The notes: generated by a model not told the origin, from the letters alone. A stretch of 64,000 bases of DNA from Actinomycetota bacterium (GCA_947454105.1 CANGIP010000001.1:425264-489263); one strand, 5' to 3'; positions 26,208 through 35,139 are shown, counted from the stretch's first letter. A program made the numbers and translations.

Positions 26208-26833
26208 ACCCAGCGCAGTCTGAACGACATGCACTTTGCAATCTCTTTCTTGAAGTAGGTCCAGATGCACCGACATTGTGTGAGGGTTGGACAACTCGCG
26301 ATCTGGCGGCACACATCATTGTTCGTGAATCTCGCCCCGATGCCGCCGGTGGAATTTTGATTAAGCCACTTGCTGCCTACGGCGAAAGAGTACGCAAAGG
26401 TGTTGCTCAACGAGAATGGAAATCATTGGTTGAAACGATTCGTAACGGACCGCCGCGTATCTCGCCCATGCGACTGGCTTTTCTGGATCGACTCACCAAC
26501 ACGGTCGAATTCTTTGTTCACCTCGAAGATGTCCGCCGTGCCCAACCCAATTGGGAACCACGAACACTGCTTGATGACTTGGAATCACAGTTACGAACCT
26601 CCATCACCCAAGGCGGACGACTATTTGCCCGCAAATCTCCCTGCGGTCTCGTCTTACAGATTGCCCACGGTGCATCCGTCGTTGCCAAAAAAGGCGAACC
26701 CGCCGTCACTGTGACTGGCGAAGTCGGAGAACTGATCATGTTTGTGTACGGTCGCCAAGATCACGCACGCGTCGAGCTCTCGGGTCCTGATGATCTCGTT
26801 CAGGCGGTTCGCTCCACAGCATTCGGTGTCTGA
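26204..26833 (+). CDS. TIGR03085-like / mycothiol-dependent DinB-fold protein
   Basis: 210 residues from ATG 26204, with AAGGAG upstream; the start sits in the sulfatase stop (ATGA). The N-terminal SERHALCNLFLEVGPDAPTLCEGWTTRDLAAHI is the hallmark of an actinobacterial family related to maleylpyruvate isomerases, where a helix-bundle domain contains GWTxxDLAAH. FLDRLTNTVEFFVHLEDVRRAQP follows. The biochemical function of this family is not known to me. The coupling to a sulfatase gene is unexplained. Confidence 0.8.
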   Translation: MNPAQSERHALCNLFLEVGPDAPTLCEGWTTRDLAAHIIVRESRPDAAGGILIKPLAAYGERVRKGVAQREWKSLVETIRNGPPRISPMRLAFLDRLTNTVEFFVHLEDVRRAQPNWEPRTLLDDLESQLRTSITQGGRLFARKSPCGLVLQIAHGASVVAKKGEPAVTVTGEVGELIMFVYGRQDHARVELSGPDDLVQAVRSTAFGV

Positions 26834-26872
26834 GTCCAAATCAAAGCCCTCAAAGGTGACAAACTCAAGAGT

Positions 26873-29434
26873 GTGACGCGGGATATCAACAAACTTATTG
26901 ACCAGATGACAATTGAAGAAAAGGCACTTCTCACCACTGGTGCCACGATGTGGTCTACGAACCCAGTCGATCGCTTTGATATCCCAGCTGTGACGGTCAC
27001 CGACGGTCCAGCCGGGGCACGTGGACCGATTACTCCTGGTATCGGAACTCAGGTCGCGACTCTATGTATTCCGTGCGGATCGGCTCTCGGAGCAACATTT
27101 GATGTTCCATTACTTGAAGAACTTGGTGTTGCTCTCGGTCACCAAACTCGTTCAAAAGGCGCACGCGTATTACTCGCCCCAACCGTCAATCTTCATCGCT
27201 CACCTCTATTTGGTCGAAGCTTTGAGTGTTACTCCGAAGATCCACTTCTGTCGGGCAAACTCGCTGCGTCATTCATTCGTGGAGTGCAATCACGCGGCGT
27301 AGCAACAACGGTTAAACACTTCGTTGGTAACGATGCTGAATTTGAACGAATGACTATCAACAGTGTGATTGATCAGCGCACCCTGCGCGAGGTCTACCTG
27401 CTTCCTTTCGAGTTAGCAGTTCGCGAAGGTGGTTCACTCGGAATCATGACTTCGTACAATCGGATGAACGGTGTGTACTGCGCCGAAAATCGCGAACTCT
27501 TACAAGACATCCTCCGTGATGAATGGGGCTTCGAAGGTTTTGTTGTAACCGATTGGTTTGCTGGGTTCACAACCGAAGGCGCTGCGCATGCAGGTCTAGA
27601 TCTTGAAATGCCCGCTCCCCCACGTGGCTACGGAAAGTTCTTGGCCGAAGCGGTCAATGATGGTCGGGTTGATGAAGCTGACCTTGATCGTGCCGTACGC
27701 ACGTTGCTCTCAACTTTCGAACGACTCGGTGCATTAGATGATGAACCACAAGTTTCAATGGCAATTGACCTCCCCGAACATCGCCAACTTGCACGACGCG
27801 CTGCCATTAGTTCAATGGTCTTGTTACGTAACGAAAAAGTGAATGATCAGGCCCTACTGCCACTCAATACCAATGGTTTGAAGTCGGTTGCGGTCATTGG
27901 ACCAAACGCTGAACGTACTCGCATCATGGGTGGTGGATCGGCTGAAGTCATGCCCCATCACCGCACTGCGATCATTGATGTATTGCGCGAGCGACTCGGC
28001 GCCAAAGTCACAGTTCGTCACGAGGCCGGCGGAAACATCGACAAGACCACTCCCACAGTTGATCCCCTCATGGTGAAGCGCCCTGATGGAACTCCTGGAT
28101 TTGAAGTTGTCGTGTTTGATGGTGATGCGTCAAACAACACCGAACTCACCCGGGTTCACCGACCCGATGGGCGTATTTTGTTGGTTGCTCGTAACGATGC
28201 TGGTGTTCCAACATCTAGTTATCACTTCAACGCAACAGGACTCATCACTGTTGAAACGTCTGGTCAATACGTTGTCTCTCTTGTTGAAGTGAGTCCGTGT
28301 CGACTATTGCTTGATGGTGAATTAGTCGTTGATGGTGCTTCCAGTATTCCGCCACGAGGTCAATCTTTCTTTGGCATGGGCAGCGTCGAACTCACCGCGA
28401 TTGTCGATCTCGTAGCCGGTCAGCAACATGAGCTTGTTCTGCAATGCGATGCAACGAATAAGCAATGGGCTCATGGCGCCCAAGTCGGATTGCAGTTTGT
28501 TGAACAAGATGATCCCGTACGTCGCGCGGTTGAACTTGCTGCCGAATGCGATATCGCGCTTGTTGTCGTTGGTACCACCGACGATTGGGAGAGCGAAGGT
28601 CACGACCGTGACACTCTCGATCTTCCAGGTCGACAAGTTGAACTCATTCGTGCCGTTGCCGCGGTAAACAAAAAGACCATCGTTCTCGTTAATACCGGAG
28701 CTCCTGTCGACATGTCATGGGCCAACGAGGTTCCTTCGATTATGCAGATCTGGTTTGGTGGACAAGAAATGGGCCATGCCGTTGTCGATGTTCTTCTTGG
28801 TGAAGCCGATCCTGGCGGCCGGCTTCCCACCACAATCCCTGAACGCATCGAACACACTCCGGCGTTTGGAAACTTCCCCGGAGAACATGGCCAAGTTCGA
28901 TACGGCGAAGGAGTCTTCATTGGCTATCGCTGGTACGAAGCTCGTCACTTACCAGTACGTTTCCCATTTGGTCACGGTCTGTCGTACACCACATTTGAAA
29001 TCGGTCAACCCGATTGCGACGACACTGAAATTTCATCAGATCAAAAAGTCACGATTCGAATTCCTGTCACAAATACTGGCACCCGGGCCGGATCAGAAGT
29101 TGTTCAGGTCTATGTTGCGCCACGTAACACGTCGGTTCAACGTCCGAAGAAGGAACTGAAGAATTTCACCAAGGTGAATTTGAGTCCTGGTGAAAGCACC
29201 GTTGTCACAATTGAACTTTCACCTCGTGACTTTGCATTTTGGAATCCGAGTGATATCTACCGCTCAGTATTGCGACCTCAAGTCACTGGCGAATCGGCAA
29301 GTATTTCGTTGAACCAAAAAGGTTTCTGGCAAGTTGACGCAGGTTTGTACGACATCCATATCGGATCATCATCAGCGCAAATTGCCCAACAAGTAGTTAT
29401 CGCGATCTCCAACGAAATTGATTTGAGTGAATAG
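26873..29434 (+). CDS. GH3 beta-glycosidase with PA14-like insert
   Basis: 853 residues from GTG 26873. The GH3 N-domain has VTVTDGPAGARG, RGVATTVKHFVGNDAE (KHF..N), and the nucleophile Asp227 in GFVVTDWFAG. The second domain carries RRAAISSMVLLRNE and VVVGTTDDWESEGHDR with a likely acid/base Glu. Between them, about residues 400-530, is a PA14-like insert. The C-terminus is a fibronectin III-like domain (PVTNTGTRAGSEVVQVYV). No signal peptide, so it probably acts on imported oligosaccharides. GLSYTTFE and VRYGEGVFIGYRWYE are typical of beta-glucosidases. Confidence 0.93.
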   Translation: MTRDINKLIDQMTIEEKALLTTGATMWSTNPVDRFDIPAVTVTDGPAGARGPITPGIGTQVATLCIPCGSALGATFDVPLLEELGVALGHQTRSKGARVLLAPTVNLHRSPLFGRSFECYSEDPLLSGKLAASFIRGVQSRGVATTVKHFVGNDAEFERMTINSVIDQRTLREVYLLPFELAVREGGSLGIMTSYNRMNGVYCAENRELLQDILRDEWGFEGFVVTDWFAGFTTEGAAHAGLDLEMPAPPRGYGKFLAEAVNDGRVDEADLDRAVRTLLSTFERLGALDDEPQVSMAIDLPEHRQLARRAAISSMVLLRNEKVNDQALLPLNTNGLKSVAVIGPNAERTRIMGGGSAEVMPHHRTAIIDVLRERLGAKVTVRHEAGGNIDKTTPTVDPLMVKRPDGTPGFEVVVFDGDASNNTELTRVHRPDGRILLVARNDAGVPTSSYHFNATGLITVETSGQYVVSLVEVSPCRLLLDGELVVDGASSIPPRGQSFFGMGSVELTAIVDLVAGQQHELVLQCDATNKQWAHGAQVGLQFVEQDDPVRRAVELAAECDIALVVVGTTDDWESEGHDRDTLDLPGRQVELIRAVAAVNKKTIVLVNTGAPVDMSWANEVPSIMQIWFGGQEMGHAVVDVLLGEADPGGRLPTTIPERIEHTPAFGNFPGEHGQVRYGEGVFIGYRWYEARHLPVRFPFGHGLSYTTFEIGQPDCDDTEISSDQKVTIRIPVTNTGTRAGSEVVQVYVAPRNTSVQRPKKELKNFTKVNLSPGESTVVTIELSPRDFAFWNPSDIYRSVLRPQVTGESASISLNQKGFWQVDAGLYDIHIGSSSAQIAQQVVIAISNEIDLSE

Positions 29435-29436
29435 CA

Positions 29437-30225
29437 ATGATGTTGCTTCGCAGACTTGATGACTATCAGAGTTGGCAGATCTCTTATGCGGGCACTTCAA
29501 TTCTTGTTGACCCGTGGCTCACTCCAGAGCCAATTCGAGGTGCGTTTGATCGTCAACATCCCGCTGGGTTTACGTCGCTTCGTGACTTGCAGCTTGAGAG
29601 CGGATCAATAGGCGCGATTGTTTTGTGCACTTCGGTGAATGACCATTTGCGTGCCGAAACTCTCAAACTCATGAGCGATGTTCCGGTCCATGGCAATCTC
29701 AAGGCTGCCAAGGCTGCACGTGCAGCTGGCTGCACGTCAACTCATGCCCATCAAGTAGGTGAAACCTTCGCAGTGGCCTGCACCGAAGGTGGAGAGATTC
29801 GCGTCACCGTTACTCAAACTGGTCTACCGCTTGGGCTCATTGCTGTTGGCTTTCTTTTTGAAGCATTTGATAACGAACAAAACTCGGCAGGACGAGTGTG
29901 GATTGAACCGCATCAACCCACGAAGTCGACGGCTGAAGCACTAGGAACTATTGATGTCGCAGTGTTACCAACGCAATCAGTTATTGCTGTTGTTTTACCA
30001 GTGACGGCTGGTCCTAAGAAATCTGCACATGCGGCAAAGCTTGCGAACGCTCGGGCCTTGGTGGCAACCGCAACTCATCCACAACGTGATATGAAACTTT
30101 GGCAAAAGGCTCTGTATTACGTAAACGGCGGTAACGGTCACGCACACAATCAATTGGTTGGCACCAGTACTCAGTTCATCGAATTACGAACTGGTGACTG
30201 GCTTGATGTGAAGTCGGGACGCTAA
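29437..30225 (+). CDS. degenerate metallo-beta-lactamase superfamily protein
   Basis: 262 residues, beginning 2 bp after the GH3 stop, so probably one transcript. The N-terminus SWQISYAGTSILVDPWLTP resembles UlaG-type MBL proteins. The expected HxHxDH reads CTSVNDH, so the first two metal His are missing, and no complete zinc site is visible. It may have lost hydrolase activity or use a different site. The convergent fucosidase gene ends 4 bp away. Confidence 0.6.
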   Translation: MMLLRRLDDYQSWQISYAGTSILVDPWLTPEPIRGAFDRQHPAGFTSLRDLQLESGSIGAIVLCTSVNDHLRAETLKLMSDVPVHGNLKAAKAARAAGCTSTHAHQVGETFAVACTEGGEIRVTVTQTGLPLGLIAVGFLFEAFDNEQNSAGRVWIEPHQPTKSTAEALGTIDVAVLPTQSVIAVVLPVTAGPKKSAHAAKLANARALVATATHPQRDMKLWQKALYYVNGGNGHAHNQLVGTSTQFIELRTGDWLDVKSGR

Positions 30226-30229
30226 CTCG

Positions 30230-31570
30230 TTACTGAATGCGCAACGTGTAGACGGGGGTGTCGTCAGGACGATTAGGCAAAGTAACTGTGTTGCCTTCGC
30301 GCTTCAGAGGCGCATGGTGTCCGAGTAATTTCACATCACCCTTCGGCAATCCATCAATTGTGATCTTCGCCGTTGACGGACGCCCAATGACCATGGCGTA
30401 CGTTGCACCATCGGCACCCTTAGTTAAACGCACGACGAGTCCTTCATCGGTTGACAACGTTGAAACCTCGTGAGGTCGACTGCCATAGATCGCGTCACCG
30501 TTCACCGACAACCACTGACCCATTGCGAGCAACCGCAGTTGCTGAGCCCATGGAATTTCGCCACCTGGCATTGCACCGTAATTCAACAACAAGTTTCCAC
30601 CATCGGCCACAATGTTGACGAACATCGTGATGAGTGCAGGTATTGATAAATATGTTGAGTCATCTTCGTCTTGTGTATACCCAAAACTTGTTCCGATTCC
30701 GCGGGTGACTTCGTACATCTTTTTCGGACCAGCAGCCTCGGTTGTGTATTCGGGCGTACCAAAGTCAGCGTGACTTGTTCCTTGCATCACTCCAATGAAG
30801 TCAAAGCGATCATTGACGACACCTTCGGGGTTGCCGTTATAGAAATCAGCCATCAATTGCGCGGCACCTTCACCAAAACGTGGGTAACCAATGTCGTTCC
30901 ACAAAACATCTGGGTTGTACTTACGGATCAATTCATGCCAATGGGCTTCGGCATACGCGTGATATGTGTCGTCTTGCGGAATGGCTCCGTACAAGGTTGC
31001 CCAACTCTTAATGCCGAGTCCTTGGAAGGTCCAATCGATACCACCCGAGTAATACACACCGAATCGAAGACCTGCATTGCGAGCAGCATCAGCACACTCT
31101 TGAACAAGATCGCGTTGTGACGACCACTTCTCACCGTGAGTGGGGTTGGGTGTTTCTGACGGCCACATCAAGACACCGTCGTGGTGCTTGGTGACCATCA
31201 CGCAATACTTCGCGCCCGATGCAGCAAGTAATTGTTCCCAACGCTTGGCGTCCCATCCTTTGGCCGCTTCGAGAAAAATGTTGACGAAAGTTGAATAGTC
31301 GCAATTACCCCACACCTTTTCGTGGTGTATGGCGGCTGGCGAACCAGGAATATTGATTGAGTTCTGATACCACTCGGCATACGGCGTGTGGCTGAATGCC
31401 ATCTCTTCGCCTTCTTCTCGAGCAAGGGTGAATGGATCTTTGCCTAATGGAGCGAATGCTGGAACTGATCCCACCGTCCAGTGCGAAAAGATGCCGAACT
31501 TGGCATCTTGAAACCACTCCGGCACTTCGTGTTGCGACAGTGACGCAAACGTTGGCTCATACTTCGTCAT
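30230..31570 (-). CDS. alpha-L-fucosidase (GH29)
   Basis: 446 residues from ATG 31570 with GGGGG at SD distance; the frame to 31615 would run through the operator palindrome. GH29 enzymes release alpha-L-fucose by a retaining mechanism. N-domain: EWFQDAKFGIFSHWTVGSVPAF, KYCVMVTKHHDGVLMWPS, GVYYSGGIDW. The nucleophile Asp226 is in LWNDIGYP. A C-terminal beta domain follows NGDAIYGSRP. No signal peptide is seen. A 9-3-9 palindrome just upstream suggests transcriptional repression, perhaps relieved by a sugar. Confidence 0.95.
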   Translation of the reverse strand: MTKYEPTFASLSQHEVPEWFQDAKFGIFSHWTVGSVPAFAPLGKDPFTLAREEGEEMAFSHTPYAEWYQNSINIPGSPAAIHHEKVWGNCDYSTFVNIFLEAAKGWDAKRWEQLLAASGAKYCVMVTKHHDGVLMWPSETPNPTHGEKWSSQRDLVQECADAARNAGLRFGVYYSGGIDWTFQGLGIKSWATLYGAIPQDDTYHAYAEAHWHELIRKYNPDVLWNDIGYPRFGEGAAQLMADFYNGNPEGVVNDRFDFIGVMQGTSHADFGTPEYTTEAAGPKKMYEVTRGIGTSFGYTQDEDDSTYLSIPALITMFVNIVADGGNLLLNYGAMPGGEIPWAQQLRLLAMGQWLSVNGDAIYGSRPHEVSTLSTDEGLVVRLTKGADGATYAMVIGRPSTAKITIDGLPKGDVKLLGHHAPLKREGNTVTLPNRPDDTPVYTLRIQ

Positions 31571-31586
31571 ATTGCCCCCAATATCA

Positions 31587-31607
31587 ATTGTCCAAGAATT
31601 GGACAAT
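31587..31607. promoter_or_regulatory. perfect operator-like palindrome upstream of the fucosidase
   Basis: ATTGTCCAA (31587-31595) and TTGGACAAT (31599-31607) are perfect 9 bp inverted arms around GAA. The element is 16 bp upstream of the fucosidase ATG, in the promoter/leader. Size and symmetry fit a dimeric repressor such as LacI, GntR or a similar regulator. No regulator gene is adjacent. Confidence 0.6.
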
Positions 31608-31636
31608 AAGGACACTAGTCCGATTGAGGTCGTTTG

Positions 31637-32533
31637 TTAAGAGTCCTGCGCGGAAAGCCGCTCTTCAGTGCGTCGCACCAAAGTTTCGCGCTCTCCAGCG
31701 GTCAACGGGCGCGCCGTTCGAATATTCAGTTCGATCTGGTCAACTCCGGCGATCGGGGTTGCGGTCGTGATCTCATCGACAAGTAGCACTGCAGTCAGAT
31801 GGTCAGAGCCAGCGAGTTCACGGATGGTTTCAGCAGCTTTCTGGGCCGCCTCTCCCCGTTCGGCATTGACCGGTAGTTGGATCGAAATTTTCGTTGCGAC
31901 GGGTTCTTGACTGATGTTACGAACAGCGATCAGCGCGATGTGGGGAAGGTGCACCGTGCTGTATCCGTCACGAATTCGCGTTGATACGAGACCAATATGT
32001 TCAACGACTCCGCGTAAGCCGTTGGGAAAAGCTGTACTGATTTCAACCTCGTCACCAACTCCGTAACGATCTTCAATCAACACCGAAAGCCCAGTGAGAT
32101 AATCATTAACTTTTTGCGACGCGCCATAGGCAACGCCCGCACCCAGGAAGCCGGCACTCGACAAAACAAGAGGACCATTGAGTTTCAGAATGTGGAAGAT
32201 TGCAATCAGAACAACGACCCAAATCACGACAGCTAGTAAGTGATGCAACATACGGGAGACAGCATCAACACGTTGCCGACGACGATTCTCACCCACTTCA
32301 CCTTGTTCAAGTTCTTGATAGCGAGCGCGGGTTCGCCACCATTGTGACGGTCGAGAGATGCTGCGTTGAGCGATGTACCGCACCACTCGACGAATCACGA
32401 CATGCGAAAGACGCGTAAAAATAAAGGCACCGACAACAATGATCACGACGAGTAATGGGCGTGAAATCGCCTCACGGGCCGTCGTTGGTTGATCGGGCGT
32501 TGGGTTAAGAGTTGAAATGAAATGAAACAACAT
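31637..32533 (-). CDS. small-conductance mechanosensitive channel (MscS family)
   Basis: 298 residues from ATG 32533, preceded by GAGGAGG; GTG 32560 is the alternative. MscS-type channels release solutes on osmotic downshock. Three membrane segments are visible (PLLVVIIVVGAFIFT; HHLLAVVIWVVVLIAIFHIL; LVLSSAGFLGAGVAYGASQ). The Gly/Ala-rich last one is the pore-lining TM3. The beta domain holds EDRYGVGDEVEIS and HIGLVSTRIRD. It ends with a charged C-terminal tail. Confidence 0.92.
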   Translation of the reverse strand: MLFHFISTLNPTPDQPTTAREAISRPLLVVIIVVGAFIFTRLSHVVIRRVVRYIAQRSISRPSQWWRTRARYQELEQGEVGENRRRQRVDAVSRMLHHLLAVVIWVVVLIAIFHILKLNGPLVLSSAGFLGAGVAYGASQKVNDYLTGLSVLIEDRYGVGDEVEISTAFPNGLRGVVEHIGLVSTRIRDGYSTVHLPHIALIAVRNISQEPVATKISIQLPVNAERGEAAQKAAETIRELAGSDHLTAVLLVDEITTATPIAGVDQIELNIRTARPLTAGERETLVRRTEERLSAQDS

Positions 32534-32574
32534 GACCTCCTCAGTGTGCCGTATTTTCACTCAATCCATGTTCA

Positions 32575-33282
32575 TCACGATAAATGATGTATCCATGCAG
32601 GTAATTCTCTGAAGTTTTGTAGCTCACCAAACCTTGGATTGATTGGCGGATGTTCGGCATGTTCAAGTTCCCACAAGTATTGATACGGGATGTGAACTGC
32701 ATGACCACCCAACTCGAGAATCGGCAAAATGTCACTCTTGACCGAATTTCCGACCATGCACACCCGCTCTGGGTCGACAGAAATATCGCGGAATACTTTG
32801 GCATACGTCGCAACGTCTTTTTCTAGGACGATCTCGACATGATCAAACAAATGATCGAGACCGCTTGTTGTGACCTTGCGTGTTTGGTGTACGAGATCTC
32901 CCTTAGTAATCAAGATCAAGCGATGCGACTTTGCCAGTTCTTCTAAAACCTCGGGCACACCTTCAAGTAAACGCACTGGCGCCAACAACAAATCTCGGAC
33001 GACTTGTAATAGACGACTGAGTACTTCAGTCGGAACTTGACCTTGGCTGATCGTGATCGCTGCCTCAACCATTGACAGGCCAAAAGCTTTCACGCCATAT
33101 CCATATGTATGCAAGTTGGCTCGTTCTGTCGCCGTCAGAGCAGCCTTGATGTCAATCCCGGCTGGCGCAAAGGGCGCTACGAGTTCATAGAAAGCAACTT
33201 CGGCGGCATGGAACCCATCTTCGCTGTGCCACAGGGTGTCATCGGCGTCAAAAGCCAAGCAATCAAAAGTAGCCATCGGCAT
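32575..33282 (-). CDS. HAD superfamily hydrolase
   Basis: 235 residues from ATG 33282, or 233 from ATG 33276. Motif I is AFDADDTLWHSE (nucleophile Asp plus acid/base Asp), motif II LILITKGD, motif III lysine near VLEKDVATYAKVF, and motif IV VGNSVKSDILP. A helical cap lies between motifs I and II. It is probably a small-metabolite phosphatase. It is divergent from the deacetylase lipoprotein, with only 13 bp between starts. Confidence 0.9.
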   Translation of the reverse strand: MPMATFDCLAFDADDTLWHSEDGFHAAEVAFYELVAPFAPAGIDIKAALTATERANLHTYGYGVKAFGLSMVEAAITISQGQVPTEVLSRLLQVVRDLLLAPVRLLEGVPEVLEELAKSHRLILITKGDLVHQTRKVTTSGLDHLFDHVEIVLEKDVATYAKVFRDISVDPERVCMVGNSVKSDILPILELGGHAVHIPYQYLWELEHAEHPPINPRFGELQNFRELPAWIHHLS

Positions 33283-33283
33283 T

Positions 33284-33289
33284 TATTCT
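33284..33289 (+). promoter_or_regulatory. -10 box (TATTCT), leaderless-type, deacetylase lipoprotein
   Basis: TATTCT, 6 nt, then GTG 33296. With only 13 bp between divergent starts, the box leaves no room for a leader. Confidence 0.55.
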
Positions 33290-33295
33290 TCTAGA

Positions 33296-34150
33296 GTGCA
33301 TGACGTGAAGCGGGACAATTTTGCAAGGAATACACATATTTTTGCTGCTCGTGGCGCTTTCCTTTTGATTTTCGGCAGTCTTGCGTTATTGGCCACCGCC
33401 TGTTCAAGCGACTCACGCGCCGGTGACACAACGACTGTTCCAACGACGCTGGCAACGACTACTTCTACTCCTGCCACCACTTCAACGACGACGAGTACAA
33501 CAAGCACGACGACTACGACACTTCCTCCTGGCTTCCCAACTTCGTCAATCGCCCCGATTCTTCCGGTTAACGGACTGTCCGCAAAGATCACGCATGTCGA
33601 GACCACCGATCGAGTGGTATTTCTCACGATCGATGACGGCATCGTGAAAGATCCAGCCGCGATGCAATTTTTGCTAGACAACAAAATGCCAGCAACCCTC
33701 TTCTTGGTCTCTGGTGAATTTCGCAAAGACCCCGCTTACTTTGCACAAATTTTGACTGTTGGCGGAACCATTAGTTCACACACCATGCACCATCCCGAAC
33801 TCAAGGGACTCAGTCTTGATCGACAAATTTCAGAGATTTGCAATATGAAAAATGCAATTGCCGAAGAACTGGGATATGCCGGTCATCTCATGCGACCTCC
33901 GTATGGTTCATCCGATGAAAACACCCGTCGCGCGGCCGCAAGTTGCGGAATCAATGCTGTCGTCAACTGGAATTCTGAACTATGGGAAGGGCATGTCGAT
34001 ATCTTGCAACGGCCCGGATTGCAGCCCGGCGATATTTTCTTGACCCATTTCCGCTCAGATTTACTTGACAACTTAATTGCCTTTAAAGCCGCGCTTGATC
34101 AACAAGGTTTTACCATCGGTCGACTTGAGGACTACTTACCAAATTCGTAA
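33296..34150 (+). CDS. polysaccharide deacetylase lipoprotein
   Basis: About 284 residues from GTG 33296; GTG 33305 is possible. A signal sequence ends in a lipobox LLATAC, so it is membrane-anchored outside. A 35-residue Thr/Ser linker follows, then a NodB-like domain: VVFLTIDDGIVKD (metal Asp pair), ISSHTMHHPELKGL (HxxxH ligands), MRPPYGSSDE, and DIFLTHFRSDLLD. It likely deacetylates cell-wall or capsule glycan. The linker would span the envelope. Confidence 0.9.
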   Translation: MHDVKRDNFARNTHIFAARGAFLLIFGSLALLATACSSDSRAGDTTTVPTTLATTTSTPATTSTTTSTTSTTTTTLPPGFPTSSIAPILPVNGLSAKITHVETTDRVVFLTIDDGIVKDPAAMQFLLDNKMPATLFLVSGEFRKDPAYFAQILTVGGTISSHTMHHPELKGLSLDRQISEICNMKNAIAEELGYAGHLMRPPYGSSDENTRRAAASCGINAVVNWNSELWEGHVDILQRPGLQPGDIFLTHFRSDLLDNLIAFKAALDQQGFTIGRLEDYLPNS

Positions 34151-34153
34151 GTA

Positions 34154-34528
34154 CTAGCGATGAATCGCGTTGAGATAGTTGTACACGGTGATGCGCGACA
34201 CGCCCATGGCATCGGCAACGTCTTCAACTGCGCGGCGCAAAGTGAAGGCCCCTCGATCATCGAGTAAACGAATCGCCAGCTGCTTTTGTTCGCGATTCAT
34301 GTTGGGTAGTTGCTGACCCATTTCTCGTTCAACCGAATCAATCAGACGAGCTAATGCACCATGAAGATCGGGAAGTCGAACTGCGGCGATCAATTCACCT
34401 TCATACACCAGCGGAATGTCGGCAGCTTCAATCTGTTCAGCGTCAATGACGGAACAGCCAAGTGCATCGACGAGTGGCTGCAGTGTTGCAAGTAACGGAT
34501 GCGAAAGATTGATCGGTGACGAGGTCAT
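34154..34528 (-). CDS. transcriptional regulator with YheO-type HTH
   Basis: 124 residues. The C-terminal half, NREQKQLAIRLLDDRGAFTLRRAVEDVADAMGVSRITVYNYLN, matches the HTH_22 pattern with a clear helix-turn-helix. The N-terminal half holds a short sensory-like segment (LGCSVIDAEQIEAADIPLVYEGELIAAVRLP). Its start overlaps the thiamine-binding protein stop by 4 bp, so regulator and thiamine-binding protein are co-translated. The ligand is unknown. Confidence 0.85.
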   Translation of the reverse strand: MTSSPINLSHPLLATLQPLVDALGCSVIDAEQIEAADIPLVYEGELIAAVRLPDLHGALARLIDSVEREMGQQLPNMNREQKQLAIRLLDDRGAFTLRRAVEDVADAMGVSRITVYNYLNAIHR

Positions 34529-34761
34529 ACGTCAATCTTCTCCATGTGCACAGTGACGTGAGTTGCACCATTGGCGTAGGCCTCACGCACTAAGTCGCCG
34601 ACCGCACGCGACACGGTTATTTCATCGGCCTCAAACTCGGTCGCGAATGGCCCAAACTCGACGGTGATCCCGTGTGCTTCGACCGCTGCCACGGCAGCGC
34701 GCACATGAGGTCCTGGCTGACCTTCAACAAAGGGCTCAACAGTGAACTCAACATGTAGCAC
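34525..34761 (-). CDS. thiamine-binding protein (MTH1187/YkoF family)
   Basis: 78 residues from GTG 34761. The ferredoxin-like pattern HVEFTVEPFVEGQPGPHVRAAVAAVEAHGITVEFGPFATEFEAD is typical of the MTH1187/YkoF family, which binds thiamine or related molecules. It is cytoplasmic. The fixed pairing with the HTH protein suggests a small sensing unit. A TACGAT box lies 6 nt upstream. Confidence 0.85.
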   Translation of the reverse strand: MLHVEFTVEPFVEGQPGPHVRAAVAAVEAHGITVEFGPFATEFEADEITVSRAVGDLVREAYANGATHVTVHMEKIDV

Positions 34762-34767
34762 CCTCTT

Positions 34768-34773
34768 ATCGTA
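34768..34773 (-). promoter_or_regulatory. -10 box (TACGAT), leaderless-type, thiamine-binding protein
   Basis: TACGAT on the minus strand, 6 nt, then GTG 34761. Confidence 0.55.
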
Positions 34774-34778
34774 TTGGG

Positions 34779-35066
34779 TTAGGGCATGCCCATCACACGC
34801 CGAAGTTCATTGGCTCGCATTAAACAGTCTCGTCCAGCCAGGTCGAAGGCTTCTCCCAAACGAGAGAGGGCGGTTCGAAACGAAGTTTGCCAATCTTGCT
34901 CAAAGGACTGGCGGGCTGGTCCGTTCCAATTGGTTGAGGCCAGTGCCGAATTGACGATCGCCACAAGCGCTTCAATTTCGCCCCGTTGGCGACTCAGAGT
35001 GTGACCAAGTGAAATCAGTTGATCGGGGTCGGCCCCAATCATGCCTCCGGTGGTGAACTGCGACAT
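34779..35066 (-). CDS. WXG100-like (ESAT-6 superfamily) small protein
   Basis: 95 residues from ATG 35066, with AAGG upstream. Two helices surround the turn TNWNGPARQSFEQDW, which carries the WxG motif at the centre, as in type VII secretion substrates or WXG100 chaperone-like proteins. The C-terminal YxxxD/E signal is not seen. It is a single gene here, with no EccC-type ATPase or partner nearby. Confidence 0.8.
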   Translation of the reverse strand: MSQFTTGGMIGADPDQLISLGHTLSRQRGEIEALVAIVNSALASTNWNGPARQSFEQDWQTSFRTALSRLGEAFDLAGRDCLMRANELRRVMGMP

Positions 35067-35139
35067 CTGACATCCCTTCTCGATCGGCCGTGATCATCAC
35101 GGTCATACAAGGTGGGAATGACCGTTGCTGGTGCGGTGA

